Shown: positions 44,511 to 57,272 of the stretch, piece by piece
Layout of the letters: the number at the start of each line of letters is the position of its first letter
Numbering within the stretch: the first letter of the stretch is position 1
Origin: Burhinus oedicnemus
Taxonomy: Eukaryota > Chordata > Aves > Charadriiformes > Burhinidae
NCBI GenBank assembly: GCA_008921705.1
Contig: VFFE01007127.1
Coordinates: forward strand, 1,201,472 to 1,265,471
Reading direction: 5' to 3'
Length of the DNA: 64,000 bases
The notes under the pieces: generated by a model
Database searches by the model: none
The model's input: only the letters and a program-made list of their open reading frames with translations
Told to the model about the DNA's origin: nothing
Position numbers and translations under genes: made by a program

Positions 44511-47500
44511 CTGAAGTCTTATTTATTTTTCATATCATCTTCAAGACACTGCTGCAGGTGGCAGTCTTCCCTTCTCTTCCTGTCAGGTTGCATTCCAGCC
44601 TTCATGGCAGCAAGTGTCTCCAGAGGGCAGTTCATTTGGCCTTCACCACTTTGAGATGTATCGTTCCCTGGAGCTTCATATTTCTCACCATCAACTGCCT
44701 TTAATGTGAGCTAGTTCAGACTTACACACAAAGGTTTGTATTCATCTGCTCTAGCTTGAACATCTGAAAGTTATTTAAGTCTACTCTCAGTCAACATAAA
44801 CTAAACCCAATTCAGCCAGATTTAATCTGAAGCCATGCTTTTTACAGAGGATTTACCAAGTTCTTCTTTTTCAAGATAAAAGAAGAACTTCAGGCTTAAC
44901 TTCAGTTATTAAAGGACTGTAAGTTGCTGTAGAGAAGCCTGACTGTAGATGTTGTTTTGTGTGAGTCAGTAATAGTTTGTATTTTTCTGAAAAATATTTT
45001 GTATGCTGACCTTTAGTCTCAATGGAAAGCAAAATACAGATCACCTCTTTAATGTGGTGCAATTTGAAACATTTGTCTTTTCAAACTGGGACAAATAGGA
45101 AATTGGCATTTAGGACATTTAGAGATCTATTTGCAATGCGTCACAGCAGGACAGAATCTGCTAGAGGCTCCAAAATACCCACCTGAATTGAAAAGTTGAA
45201 TGTCAAGATTAATTTTTACCATTCTGCAGCACAGAAGGCACTTTTAACCCCCTGTACTTCCAACTTGCAAGGCAAGCAAATTGGATACCTCTTTATTTTA
45301 TTTGGTAATTTGTAAAGATTATTTCTGCCCTCTCTATATTTTACTTTTTTCTTCTTAAGGGTGTAAACTTTTATTCTGTGCTGCAAATAGGCTTCAGACT
45401 GAGATAAAGAGAGGACAATTTTGATAGAAATGCATGAGCCAGAAAACAAAGGAGAAACTTGGTGTTAAATAGTAAAAGCAAAGAGGGAGACGTTTATTTA
45501 ATAACCCCTGAATGGTTTATGTAAAAGCTTTGAAAACAGTGTTAATTATGGGTGGAAAAAAGGCCACAGTTCTTGTCCTTAAAATGTCTGTTTAGCATAG
45601 TGGACACCTTCATTGAAAACTCTCCTGTTAGCTTTTATTCCAAAAACCAGTTTTCCCTGTCAGGGTGTGGTGGTCCCATATGTAGCGTATGCAATTATTC
45701 CTGTCTAGCAAAGGTGACTGTTCAGGATCTTGTTTTTCTGTTTTATTTTACTGTTTTATTTCCACAGCAGGGGAAAATGTGCTTATAAAGCAGATGGCCA
45801 AGGTTGCAGGTGTCAAGCTAGAGCCTGGATTTGGGTTGCTTTTCTTACACCTGATGTCCTTGTGTGGCTTTTGGCCAAGGCAGCTGGTCAGTTCTTTACG
45901 TACTCCATGTTCCCAAGGCATCTGTGGGAATCAGGGAAGCCTAAATTTCCATGCAGGCACCTGGTGCCTTCAGAGGATTGGCTTTCCATGCCTCAGGAAG
46001 CTGTAGCTGTGTTTTTCCCCGTCTTCTTTCACATGGGAATAGCATGAGCTTGTTTCTTCTCCACAACTTGAGTTGTCTTTGACTGTCCTTGAGTCAGTCT
46101 GGTCCTCCTGACAAAGGGATCATATGCCTTGCATGAAGCATATTACACTGCTTCATGTTTTCTGTGCTCTCTTTACAAGCCACAGCCTGGCATTTTGAAC
46201 CTTATTATTAACTATAAAACCCAATGATTAAAGGCAGCAAGGTTTATTATTATTTAATCAGGACACTTGCTCCGTGCTCACAGTGAGATGAGACATTGCA
46301 GAAACCAATAGAGAGCTGAGCTCAACAGTAACAATTCCCCTTTTCCTGCTTATAACTACTGTTTGACTAAGTTGCAGGTCTTACATCTTTTATAAGGGAG
46401 AGCGAGAAATGGATACGAAGAGTTTAGCCACTTGTTTCTGTTGTCTCTCTGCTGAAGAAGTTTCCGCTCTGTGGCACAGTGGGTGATACCGGGACTCTTT
46501 GATTCTCTGCAAAGGGATTGATCTCACTCTGTAGTCCTCCTTGCTAGGGATGAAGTCATGGGTGGAGCTAATTTGATGGGTGCTAAATAAGCTCCTAAGC
46601 TCCAGTCTCCTTACCAAGCAGGAGTCCAGTTAAGGTTATCTGAGAATAAGAATGGTCCCATGCTGCCTTTATTGTGCTTGGGTCCTTTTCCTGGCAGCTG
46701 TGCCTGCATTACAGAAGAGAGTAATTCACATCCAGTTCTCTTGTTTGCCACTGTTCTTGACAGAGTGGCTAAGACAAAAACTAGGCCAAAATAAGGTCCT
46801 TTTAGCCATTTTAATCTTGGAGTGGTGAGAAGCCCTTAGTGGGATCAATGCAGTTGCTGTTTGGGCTGCACCAGGTGGTGGGAGCTGCAGCTCCCAGTCT
46901 GGACCTCCAGCAGTTACTGGGTCCCTCCTCTTACCGATATCAAATATATGTCACTCATCTCCATGTGGAAGGACAGCAGCAAGTTCATATCTCTGATTCA
47001 GCACAGGATCAGTTCTGGATGTTAAAGCAATGGCATTGCCCCTGAATAGGTATGAATATTATTTTTAATAATAATGGTTTAATTTCCAGCTTGGCCTTTA
47101 CTAACGCAAGGAGTGACCCTTCATCACAGTCTTCCTGTGAGTAATGGGGTTACTCTTGTTGGATGACTCAGCTGGGAGAAACACATCTGCCTTTTGACCC
47201 TACTGAAATAATCATTGGGAGAAAATGAATGGTTCCCCAGTAAGTTGAAGGCCACCTGTCCCTTGCTAACTTGGAGGACCTGCAACTCATGAATCTTTGT
47301 TAAAAGGCATAGTCATTTAAAAACCCTAAAAGTGGGTCCTGGTGCCAAAGATAGCTTTGCAGAAACGATGGTGATGTGTGGAGGTCAAGTCCAAAGCTAA
47401 CAATTGAGAGGAGGAGGCTGCAGGGTCAGGGGGCTTTGGCTGGTGGTTGAGGGGACCGGTTTATTATTAATACTGCTGCTACTTTCTGTGAAAGGTCCGA

Positions 47501-48059
47501 GTACCTTCAGCCTCATTGATCTGCATGGTCAGTGTTTCTCAAAATCTGCCCTAGTCTCAAGGGATCAAACTTCCCAGCTTTTCTCTCTGGGGTGGAGATG
47601 GTGCTTGGAGCTACAAAATACTAACTGGTGCAGAGTTTTTGCTCTGTGCAGTCAGGCTTCTTGGCTTTAGCACATTGTGCCCCTCTGTCTCTCCCACCCA
47701 ACCTTTCAACCTTCTGCCTTAGTTCCTCTGGCAATGAGATTCCAATAAGCTCTGTAGCAGCAGACAGCTGAGAAGAGGGACCTGACATATTTTCCAGCTA
47801 AGGAAAAGGTGTATGTAAGCTCATTCCCACACCTGAAGCTCTGTATGATTTCCATCTATATCCCCACTACAGGGACAAATCGAAATTACTGTTCACGCTT
47901 AAAACACCAATAGTCAGCCAACCCTGAGAAAATACCTGTAACGAACCAGCTTTTTCATTGCGCTCCCCATACACTCACCTGCCTGACCTTACAGAGACCT
48001 GGAAGCTGCTAGATTTTTCTAGAGGATATTATTCCCCTCTTCCCTGCTGCTCCTGCTTT

Positions 48060-48265
48060 TTTAACTCTAACATTAGAGAGATTATTACATTTTGTCACTG
48101 TTTTATAAAAATGTCACGGGCTTGAACACTTATAGTGAGACATCGTGCTATTATTGCAGAAGTGTTTAAAATGTTCTGAGGCGCTTTTAGGTGCGGAAAA
48201 AATTTAGTTGACAAAATAATAATAAATCCAGATCTAGCTAACACTTTTAATGAATGTGAAAGATC
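48060..48265. promoter_or_regulatory. weak candidate conserved non-coding element
   Basis: A repeat-free AT-rich block: TTACATTTTGTCACTG, GTCACGGGCTTG, CATCGTGCTATTATTGC, GGTGCGGAAAAAA and GTTGACAAAATAATAATAAA. Scattered CpGs survive in an AT-rich setting (TCACGGG, ATCGTG, GGTGCGG), which is mildly unusual since methylated CpGs normally decay. Confidence 0.25.
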
Positions 48266-49252
48266 TGACTGAAATTTCCTTTACCTCTCTGATCACCTCT
48301 GTGATGTCTGTCTTTACTTACTGCTTCGTTCCGTACTAAAGCTGTAATTTGTAAGACCTGAATCTCTCATGGAAAACAAGGAGAGTTAATTTTTTGAGCT
48401 TGCTAAGACTTGTCCTTTGTAAGTGAGCTACAGGTCGAAAAACCAATGAAAAGCTAGATGTTTTAATTTATTGTAAAGCTTCTGCACACCACTGGAAATG
48501 TAAAGCAGTCCTGACGTGGTCGTTAAATATCTCCATAGTTACTGTAAAATAGTCTCATCCTGAGAGAGAACTAAAGTTGAAGTCCTTTTTCATTTGTTGG
48601 GGTGGGGAGCTGTGCAGATCAGCTTTACGCTGGAATACACTTCTCCCGCCCTCTAACCTCCTCATAGCTTTAACATCCAGAGTCTTCTGCTTAAATACTT
48701 CCTGCTAGAGAATATGTGATACGATGCAGAGCTGTCACATCTGCGTTGTAACAAAAGAAACATGGGTAAAGCTTTTGAGTGTCATTACGAACTTGGAAAG
48801 GGCAGATCACTGCAGTCCAGCTCCAAAAGCGTTTCACTGGCTGCCATTAAAGGGCTCAGAATTACATCTTCAAAATTCAGAAGAACATACAGCTTTTTTT
48901 ATTTTACAGTGTGATTAATGACTCTAGGAACAAGTTTTTAAGCTTGATCTCCAGATGGAAAAATATTAAAAACATTGATTTATCGTGGTTTCTCGTGTGA
49001 ACTTTGCTCAATTTGGACTGCCGAGCTCCTTGGGCCAATTTTGCTGTCGCTGTGGTCACTCAGTCCGTGAGGCTTAGCACTTCTGCTGCAAGTCGCTTCC
49101 CTATAGCACTTTGGGGAAAATATCAGTTCTTTGCAATCTTTGAGGATTTTAAACACAATATGAGGAAAATCCCATTCACACACATGGGAACTGTCAGTCA
49201 CAGCATGCCTGTGAAATCCAGCTGCAGGCACAAGGACACCAGCTCTGACCTC

Positions 49253-49275
49253 AAAAAAAAAAAAAAAAAAAAAAA
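49253..49275. repeat. A23 homopolymer
   Basis: The longest A run in the window. No AATAAA lies a short distance upstream and no recognisable transcript-like body precedes it, so a processed retrocopy is not supported. Confidence 0.97.
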
Positions 49276-51276
49276 GCTTCCTTTGCTTGGAAGAAAGACA
49301 GAAAAAGCTATCTAGAGCCAAAATCACTGTCATTTGTTAAATCTGCTCAGAGCTGTGTCCTCAGCTGGTGCCAGTTAAAGTCCTGTGCACCCAGGTAAAG
49401 TTGCAGTAATTCAAGAGGAGGATCTTTAAGCAGAAAATCATGATCATAAAACTCTGTTCCTGTATGTAGCTGTTTTATCCTAGGCTCATCTGCAGGTGTG
49501 ATGGTGTCCTAGAAAGTCTGAATCCCTAAAATAAAAAAAAAACCCCACACTTCCATTAGCTCTTTTAAAGACTTTTAAACACTGTTGTAAAAAATTCTTC
49601 GTTAATCAGCATCTTTTGCTCTCAGAAGTGTATTAAGTTGAGGACCTCAGGAAGGTGTCTGGTCCCTCTGCTGCCCCACCAGCCTCTGCAGCCCAGGCCA
49701 TGAAAACCTGCTGCCTTTCCAAAAAACAGATTTCGGTGCCCCCTGTCCTTAGCCTTCAGAAAATTTTCCAATGTCTGAGCTGACTTTCTTCCTGCAGTCT
49801 CAGCATGTTCTTATTATTTCTACCCTGGGCATCGGAAACGGTTATTACCTTGCTCATATTAATACCTCTAAGTTTGTGCTTTCATAATGTCAGAAAAACT
49901 CCCAGTGTTTTTTCAGATGGAGAGCAGCAACAGCTTCTGGCTAAGCCCCAGCTCAGGACCCAGGTGTGAAAATGAACAGCAGTTCAGGACCAAAGCACCT
50001 CTAGTTCTCGGTGGGAGGTGAAAGGCAATGGTCTCTTCCAGGTGTGAATCTCTGCAGCTGGTCCTTTCCTCCTCTCAGGAGTACTTTGGTGGTAATTAAT
50101 TAAATATATTGTTCCTCTCTGCCTCAGAGCAGTGTCTTTCCTCCACAGACTTCCCCTTTCTAATTTTCTTTCAGTCCTTCATTATATTCAGCCTGGAGTG
50201 AACACCTCAAAGAGTTTATCATCTGAGCCTGTTGGGGTAGTGGGGCAAAGTCCTTCCTGCTGTAAGGAAATAAATCCCATAAAACCAGTGGAGATAAATG
50301 AGGTAGCTAACCAGCGATGCTCTCAGATCCCCACTGCATGGGGATCTGGAAAGTCCTGCCATGGTGAGGAATGATGTTGGAGCCAACTCCAACATTTGGT
50401 GAAGCCTGACCCAGCCCAGGGTCAGGAGGGAGGAGGGCTGGAGACCCCAGATTTGCTCTTCTTGCCCAATTGCATCATCTCCTGGGACCTCCTTGTCTGT
50501 CAGGCAGGTGGAGGGATCCCCCTTCAGATGAGGAGGGGTGGGACACCATAGTCGGCAGATCAGATGGGCATCCTGCTGAAAGCAAAAGGGTGTGGGCATT
50601 GCTTAAATGCCAGACTGAACTATGGGCCACCAGCACAGGGCCTCAAGTGTACTTCTCCTACCATAAACAAAAGTAGCATCAGTAGCCCAGGAAACTTTTT
50701 AGAGGATGGAAAAAAAAGAATGGGTAAAGCAATTACAGAAAAAGGCAAATTAAAGTATTAGAGCTCGAAGGTCTCCTTATTTTTTCTCCTCTTCTCTTTG
50801 AATTACTTTTCATTTCATTCTTCATTTCCTTACATCAGATTACAGCCCGGTCATCTGCCAGCAAGTGACAATTGCACTTGGGCACCTGTCCTCGCTGCTG
50901 CCGTGCCAGTGGACAACGTCCGTGTGGCAGAGGCGATGGGGAGAGCTGTATTTCACCTGATTATCAGCAGCGCAGTTTAATTTTCCCAGCACATCGCTGT
51001 TAATCTGGAGGTAGGCAGGGGATTGCAAAAATATAAAACAAAATTAAAGCCTAAAAAGCTAGCTGTGTGTGATAATGAATGAGATACTGCTGACCCATGG
51101 GCTTTCTTTCTCTTCTGGATAATTACAGAGGAATAACTGTATAAATCTTAGTTGGATATCCTGCCCCCTTTTCTCTTGAAAATGGATGGCTCTGCTGTGT
51201 TTCTGCTCCCCAGGCTGGAGGATTGTTTTAATTTAAATGCAACTTTACGATGCTTTGCTGCTGTAGCAAGTAGAAT

Positions 51277-51330
51277 TAAAATAAAAACAAAACAAAAAAA
51301 ACCCAACAAAACCAACAACAACAAAGAGAA
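51277..51330. repeat. A/C-rich low-complexity tract
   Basis: AAAATAAAAACAAAACA, then A7 and CCCAACAAAACC, then ACA/ACAACA units. It looks like the reverse complement of the G/T tracts. Confidence 0.85.
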
Positions 51331-51854
51331 GAGTGAAGCTTTTAGTTAACTTGGTCATTTATCATACTAGCTGGTAACTGCTGTTCTTGTGTCGGAACTG
51401 CAATTTGTTACACTGCCTAAATGCAGTTGCTAGCGAGCTCTTGCCAAAGGGTTTGGATTTCCTCTCTTCCTTGGCTTTCTCTGGTGCGAAGGGGAATAGT
51501 CCCCAAACTGTCTCTTTTGGTTGAGGCACATTTTTGGGGACAGCAAGTTGTTAGAGCCTGTCACGTTATGGCTGGGGGCATCTTTATACAGTGGTGACTC
51601 TTGTGCTCTTCTGTTATTCACTTGAGTTTGAGACATCACAGCCAGCTCCCAACAACCAAGCGGGCAGAGACAGGACTGACACTGAGGCTGGTGCAAACAG
51701 GGTGTTTCTCTGTAGCGGTGTTAAAAGAAAAGGTACTTGGGTTTTCTCTTCTGGAATTTGGCAACTATCTTTGATCTTTTAATATCAATGTTAAGCCGGT
51801 TAGGATCCAACACCTACCTTGTGGTGGTGTCTCTCACCCAATTTTTCATCACTG

Positions 51855-51891
51855 TATTAAATATAATATATTTAGTATATTTTATATATAT
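51855..51891. repeat. AT-rich tract
   Basis: An almost pure A/T stretch with one internal G (TATAATATATTTAGTATATT-like). Confidence 0.9.
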
Positions 51892-52503
51892 CTTCATCCT
51901 CTGTTTTAGCCCAGCTTTGCAAGTGATTTCAGCCACTCCTGACCTCAAGTTATCTCCCATAAACCTGTTAAAGAAAAAAGAACCTTTGGACTTCTTGCCA
52001 TGTTCCTTATTAAAACTAAAAATGACTGATGCTGCTCTGCAGCCCGTTCCCTCTTCTCAGCACACCAAGTGTTACCCAGAGAGACCTTTTCACCTGGCCC
52101 CAGGAGGGGAAGACAAATACTGTAATCAGGTGCAGGACAAACCTGGGGCATAAAACAGCATAGCTTCATGCAAGATTTGTAATCGCGGAGTGCTGCTGCA
52201 GGCAGTGGTAATGCACTTGCTCCTTATTAGGGACTTCTGGGCAGTTCTGTTGCAAACTGGTAATTCCAAGTGAGGCTTGCTGGGGAAGAGGCAGGACAGG
52301 GAGTGTAACATGAGCCTGACAAGGCTTTGGCAGCTGGAAAATGCAGGGATGCTGGGAGGAGAGAGTGTAACAGAGAAATGCTGGAGAACCTGGGATTTTG
52401 GTGAGCACCAATTGGAATTCGTTTGCAGGCTGGATGCAGCCTGGAGCCTACCCAAATGCCAAGGCTGACCAAGGGTCATGCTTCCAGCTTGTATTGAACA
52501 GAG

Positions 52504-52564
52504 CGGGGTTGGGCTAGACGACGTCTAAAATTCCCTTCCAACCCAAACTACTCCATGATTTTAG
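52504..52564 (+). mobile_element. CR1 LINE 3' tail, old short fragment
   Basis: The segment resembles the last 60 or so bases of an avian CR1: a GGGGTTGGGCTAGACGACGT start, a CCCTTCCAACCC core, and a degenerate CTCCATGATTTTA end that recalls the CR1 3' short tandem repeat. It is diverged and no ORF2 sequence is recognisable upstream, so this is a severely 5'-truncated insertion. Orientation is +, with the tail at the right end. A chance match is unlikely because the order of the three sub-motifs is kept. Confidence 0.78.
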
Positions 52565-53135
52565 GTTCACAGCAGTGTTTGTTTGCATGACGATGTTCAG
52601 ATGAAGCTGCCTTCAGGCTTTAGCACCCAAGGCCATCGCTCAAGGCAAGTCCATTATGTATGGCCTGAATTCCCTGCTTTGGGATCAGGTTGGATTGCAT
52701 TAAATCCCAGTGTAGGCACTCTTCAGAGTAGTCTAATTCAGTGTATCTTCAGCTTCAACATCAATTAAACTAAATCAAATTAGTGCTGTTTGAATTCTGA
52801 ATAAGAAAGTGCCTGTGAAGGGCCTTAATGCAGTTCGAGTAACCACTTTAAATTTACACCTTTAATTCATTTAAATTTTTAAGGTGCTTAAAAGCTTGCC
52901 TACACATTGTTTGTGAATACTTTCCTTATCTAGGATGCTGTATCTGATGGAAAAAAGATTGGATATAGGTTGGATAGGAGAGGCTGGATAAAGGTTGGTT
53001 GTTTCTGTGGTGCTGTCAAGTTTTATTTTAAATCGCTTTAGGGTATTTTCTTGATTTTGGAGAGTTTAAAGTTTCTCAGTAAAGCAAAATGAAGTGTTAG
53101 CATTTCTGGGCTAAGCAACTGCAGAAGAAAACTTT

Positions 53136-53156
53136 GTATATGCACATATACATATG
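53136..53156. repeat. alternating purine-pyrimidine tract
   Basis: Twenty-one bases of strict alternation (GTATATGCACATATACATATG composition) with imperfect internal dyad symmetry around CATATACATATG. Confidence 0.85.
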
Positions 53157-53343
53157 AATGTGCAGTAAAATCTCTAAAAGCAGAAGATCACAATTTTTTA
53201 AGGTGTTTGATTCTAAGCTTATTTCATGATTATGAGAAGTGTAACCATGTTTTCTGAACACAGAGGCCCCTGAACTGTGCTTTTTACTTCTCATAAAGAT
53301 GAAACTTCTGATATTTCTATTCACCAAAAGGGCTAGGAAAGTC

Positions 53344-53360
53344 TTTTTTTTTTTTTTTTT
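53344..53360. repeat. T17 homopolymer
   Basis: Seventeen T residues, followed by AATCTCTTC. Confidence 0.95.
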
Positions 53361-54874
53361 AATCTCTTCATAATCTTTTCACAGGCTTCTTTTTACTGTG
53401 AAACTTCCCGTCTAGTCAATGATACAGAGAGATTCTGCCTAATGAACATCATTTAATCAAAAAGCCAGGATCATGCCAAACTAGGTGGTAACTCTTTGCA
53501 GATGAGTGAGGGGAACTGCTGATGGGAGGCATTACAGCTCCCACTTCCACTCCTAAACAAACACAACAAAGGCTGTAATTTCTTGTTTCCTAACAATATT
53601 CTGCCTGCATCTGCAGCTGAAGTTCTGGCTGTGAAACATCCAAAACCTGTTCATTGCATTTAAAAGATAACTATTTGCCAGCATGTAGAATATAAGCCTG
53701 TGTGTTTGAATAAGGAAAAGCTACTTAGGTAATCCATTAGCAAGCTGCTGGTCTGCAGTTTCTTGGTAATGAGATAAAGAGCAAGCATGGAACACCTTTC
53801 CCACAGTAACTGCAAATGCTCCCATGTGTTCTCCCCTCTTAAATTATATTTGTTTGTTGCTGATGGAGAATCACATCCTATTAGTAAGGAAGACCTGAAG
53901 AAGCCATGGAGGGCAGGGATATCTGGGGCTGAGGACCTCAAAGGAGCTGCACCTGGGCTTCTTTTTTGAGGGGAGGAGAAAAAGGTATAAATTGCAGGAA
54001 TGCTTTCCTAGCCTGCTGCTAAAGCTCTTCAAGCAAGAAAGACTCTTTTCTGTGTGTTCTGACCTAGGAACCTGGTTAGATCCAAAGCCTTCTCCAGAGC
54101 TGAAAGCCTTCCCTCCTTTTATTATAGGCCAATCTGTCAGGTCCAGTTGATTATTTCTTTTCTTCCACTTCTTTTTTTGGAGGTGTTGGTCTATTTAGAA
54201 ACTAAGTTGTCTTATTTACTACAGAAACAAGGAGATTTCCTGTAAAGCCAAATGCTACATGCGAAGGTAAGGAAGACCGAAGTCTGTCTAGTGAAAAAAC
54301 TCTTGCTCTGCCTCTCCTTAAAGCCCTCTATTTCTTTTTAGCCCCCTGACTAGCTGCCTCCTCCCCTAAAATATGGTGCTGCTTCTTCAGGGAATCTCTT
54401 GGCCAGAAGCATAATCAAGCAACAAGCCGGAGAACTGAGCAAGAGAGCATCTCTAGGAAATGATTCTTCTTTTTCCTTGACCTAGAATCAAATTGCATGC
54501 AACAAAGTTGAACAGACTCCTGAAGGCAGTGAAATACTCCTTTTCCATCTTTCTCTTGCCCATCCCCTCTCCCTAGTTTGCGTCCTTGCCACTTTGCTCA
54601 GTTTAGATTCAATTCTGCTTTTGTTTGGCTGAGCCTGGAAGCAGTGCTTACAGCTTTAGAGCTGTGAATACACTTAAAGGTTACAGCCTGCTACCTCCTC
54701 CTGGACGAGGGAATTCCTAGCCTGCTGCGGCCCTAAGAGTAGTTCTGGCTGTTAGAGGCTCTGCAGTAAACCAGATGTCCCCTCCTTTTGGAGCTCACAT
54801 ATGATAGCCGGTGCACACAGCCAGAGACTATGCGTGGGGTGTCAGATAAAATTGCCCTTGACTTTATGGAGCTG

Positions 54875-54888
54875 AAAAAAAAAAAAAA
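54875..54888. repeat. A14 homopolymer
   Basis: Fourteen A residues after GGAGCTG. Confidence 0.95.
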
Positions 54889-55809
54889 CAGATTTTGCTA
54901 AGTGAGAAGCTTTTGCATGCTAATATCTGCCTCAGTTTCTTCATGGTTCTTCAGCAATTTAGGCATTCTGTGGTTTTGTGGGGCCACTCAGCTCTAGGGT
55001 ACCCTTTGCTTCCCAGTCCATGGCATATCAGCAGCCTAATGCCTCCAGTTCTGATAGCTTCACCTGTAGGAGACGTTTCCCAGCTGCTCCATCAAATTGC
55101 CCTTTTTCTCTTCCCTCTCCACTTGACTGTAATTTAGTTTTAAAATGGATACTAACACCTGTTTCTTTGTCTTTTTTGGGATATTGGGGCTTCATATCCT
55201 TCTGGTGGTGGGATCCTTCCTGCCCAACTCCCCTCTTTTGTGTGAGCAGTGGTCTGCTGGGGCAGAGTCATTAATGTCGCTTTTTCTATGATCTGTAGCT
55301 TCCTTCAGGCAATGGTTTTAACAGGGTCCCTGCCAGCCTGTGACTGATGTATTGCTTCACAGAAGTTGGAGTGATGCATGGATTTCCTCAGAGCAGAGTG
55401 CCATCAGCTTGTCCCACCCTTGGCTGCACATTTGAAGTGATGTGAAGCTGCCAGTGAAGCGATTTTCCTTGTGCTGTCCAGCAACAAGTGGAGACACAAA
55501 AAGCTCTTAGAGTTTGGAGATGGGAAGGAGCATATGAGAGAAATGACAGTTTCCAAGTACTGTGAGCCTGGCATCACTTTGTCAGAGGAGTTAATAGGAA
55601 GGGCAGAGCCTGAGCTGTCAGTTGTGACCAAAGATGTGACTGAGGCTGGACCAGCATCTGCTTTAGAAGGATAATTCAGGAAGGTGTGGGGAGAAATCCA
55701 CCTGCTGCCAGGCCCTCTGTGGAAGCTTTTCCATCTCTCCCTACCAGATTCTTCATCGTCAGAGCCTGATGATGAGGAAGGCAGATGAGATATAAAAGAA
55801 ATAATTATT

Positions 55810-55831
55810 AAAAATAAATAAATAAATAAAT
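55810..55831. repeat. (AAAT)5 microsatellite
   Basis: Five AAAT units after ATTATTA. A simple tetranucleotide repeat. Confidence 0.95.
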
Positions 55832-57139
55832 CTGGGAAATGCTACCCTTTGGGAATCTGTCATACAACTGTGAGCTACATGATGCTACAGAACAAGGTCT
55901 TTTAATTTCTGCTTCCCTGAGACAAACACATAAAGGCTGGAGCAGGTTTTGCCCCTGGTAGGTGGAGGGAAAGAAGGCTTCTGTTTCATCTCCCAGCCAT
56001 CCCTGAGCCCGCTTAGATTAGGTATAATCCAATCCCCACTTTAAAGGCACCTTTGGAAAACTTTCCCACAGATACTTACAGCCAAGATTGCTTCAAATCC
56101 ACTATGTCCCACTTCATTTCACATAATTAGGAGCTGTGACTTCCTTGACCTGACTCTTTGTGTCTTGAAATGAGATTTTTCAAAGCAGCAACCCACCAAG
56201 GAGAAATTGAAAGCAAACTGATTATCCATGTGGGATGGCTCTGACCTCCTGGTATTAAAGGATTGACCAACTTCTTGCTAAATTCACTTAATCTTCCTTT
56301 TCCCCCCCTCTCACTTTCTTTAAAAAAATAAAAGGTCTTACGCTTAAGGAGAAATACAAATCCACTTATGTATTCAGTGCCCACCTTCCTTTTGCTTATT
56401 GTAATCACTTCTGTGTCTTGTGATCCTGAATCAGGTCTGAACCAAGAGGAAAAGGCAGAGCTGGGTATCGACTACAGGTGCAAAAATGTTGGGCTTGAAT
56501 CAGACCAAAGAGTCTCCCACACACTGCAGCAAAACCAGCAGCAAATTTATGGCAAGGAGAAAACTGAACAGAGTTCCCAGTTGAGGGGAATGTTATCTGT
56601 GTGCAAAGCCACCCTTTCTGGAAACTAAAGAGGACGGCAGAGGCTTGAGCTTCTAGAGAGAGGGCAATGAAGCAAAACTTTGTGGCTCAGGTGCGGACCC
56701 AAGATCTAAAAAATGTGTGACTTCTGAGCTGACCTTAGACAAATTGATTTTGCAGTTCCGCCTTCATGCCAGCGGTGTGAGCCTCAAACATTTGACCCTT
56801 TTCTCATGCTCCTCTGCTGCTTCACTGTGTGCATTGCCTTGGCAAGGCAGTGACCTCCCCAGGGAGATGTGGGGATGTGAGCCTGGGTTAGTGCACCACA
56901 GCTGAAGCTGTGCCTTTTAGGAGCACTGCACTAAAAAGAGCCTTCTGGAGAAATGGGGAGCACCCCTAGGGGACAGGCTGTGGCTCAGTGCTGGGAATGG
57001 GTAGCTCTGGTCATCTGTGTTTCACCCCAGCCCTCCGAGCCCTCAAACTGCGGACCAGCGTGTCCGGGGACTCAGATGCCTTCCTGGCATCTGCCTTTCT
57101 ACATTTATTTCATACAGGCACAGAAAACAAGTACATCAA

Positions 57140-57272
57140 GCGCATTACCTAAAATTAGCAGCAGCAGCAATTTAAGTTGCATTATAAAATTAATCTGATT
57201 GGATTTTAAAGAGAGACATAATAAACAAGGCTGGGGCTGTTTACAAACCTCACTGCAATATAATTATATTTT
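57140..57272. promoter_or_regulatory. weak candidate regulatory block
   Basis: GCAGCAGCAGCAATTTAAG, AAAATTAATCTGATTGG (a CCAAT box on the other strand: ATTGG), then a 14-bp perfect palindrome AATATAATTATATT at 57257-57270. TAAT and CCAAT cores are clustered. This is inferred only from motifs. Confidence 0.25.

Larger units (their letters stand above)
43801..52503. other. non-coding stretch, no gene recognised
   Basis: Unique DNA between the weak SINE relic and the second CR1 tail. It contains T13, A23, the A/C-rich and AT-rich tracts and the 48-kb candidate block. Frames are 138 codons or fewer, often opposed on both strands (for example 48980-49333 and 49004-49315, both largely an artefact of the A23 run read as Lys or Phe). 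Confidence 0.6.

Noticed and set aside
49004..49333. Frames containing Lys-rich or Phe-rich runs
   Set aside because: The runs are direct translations of the A23 tract.
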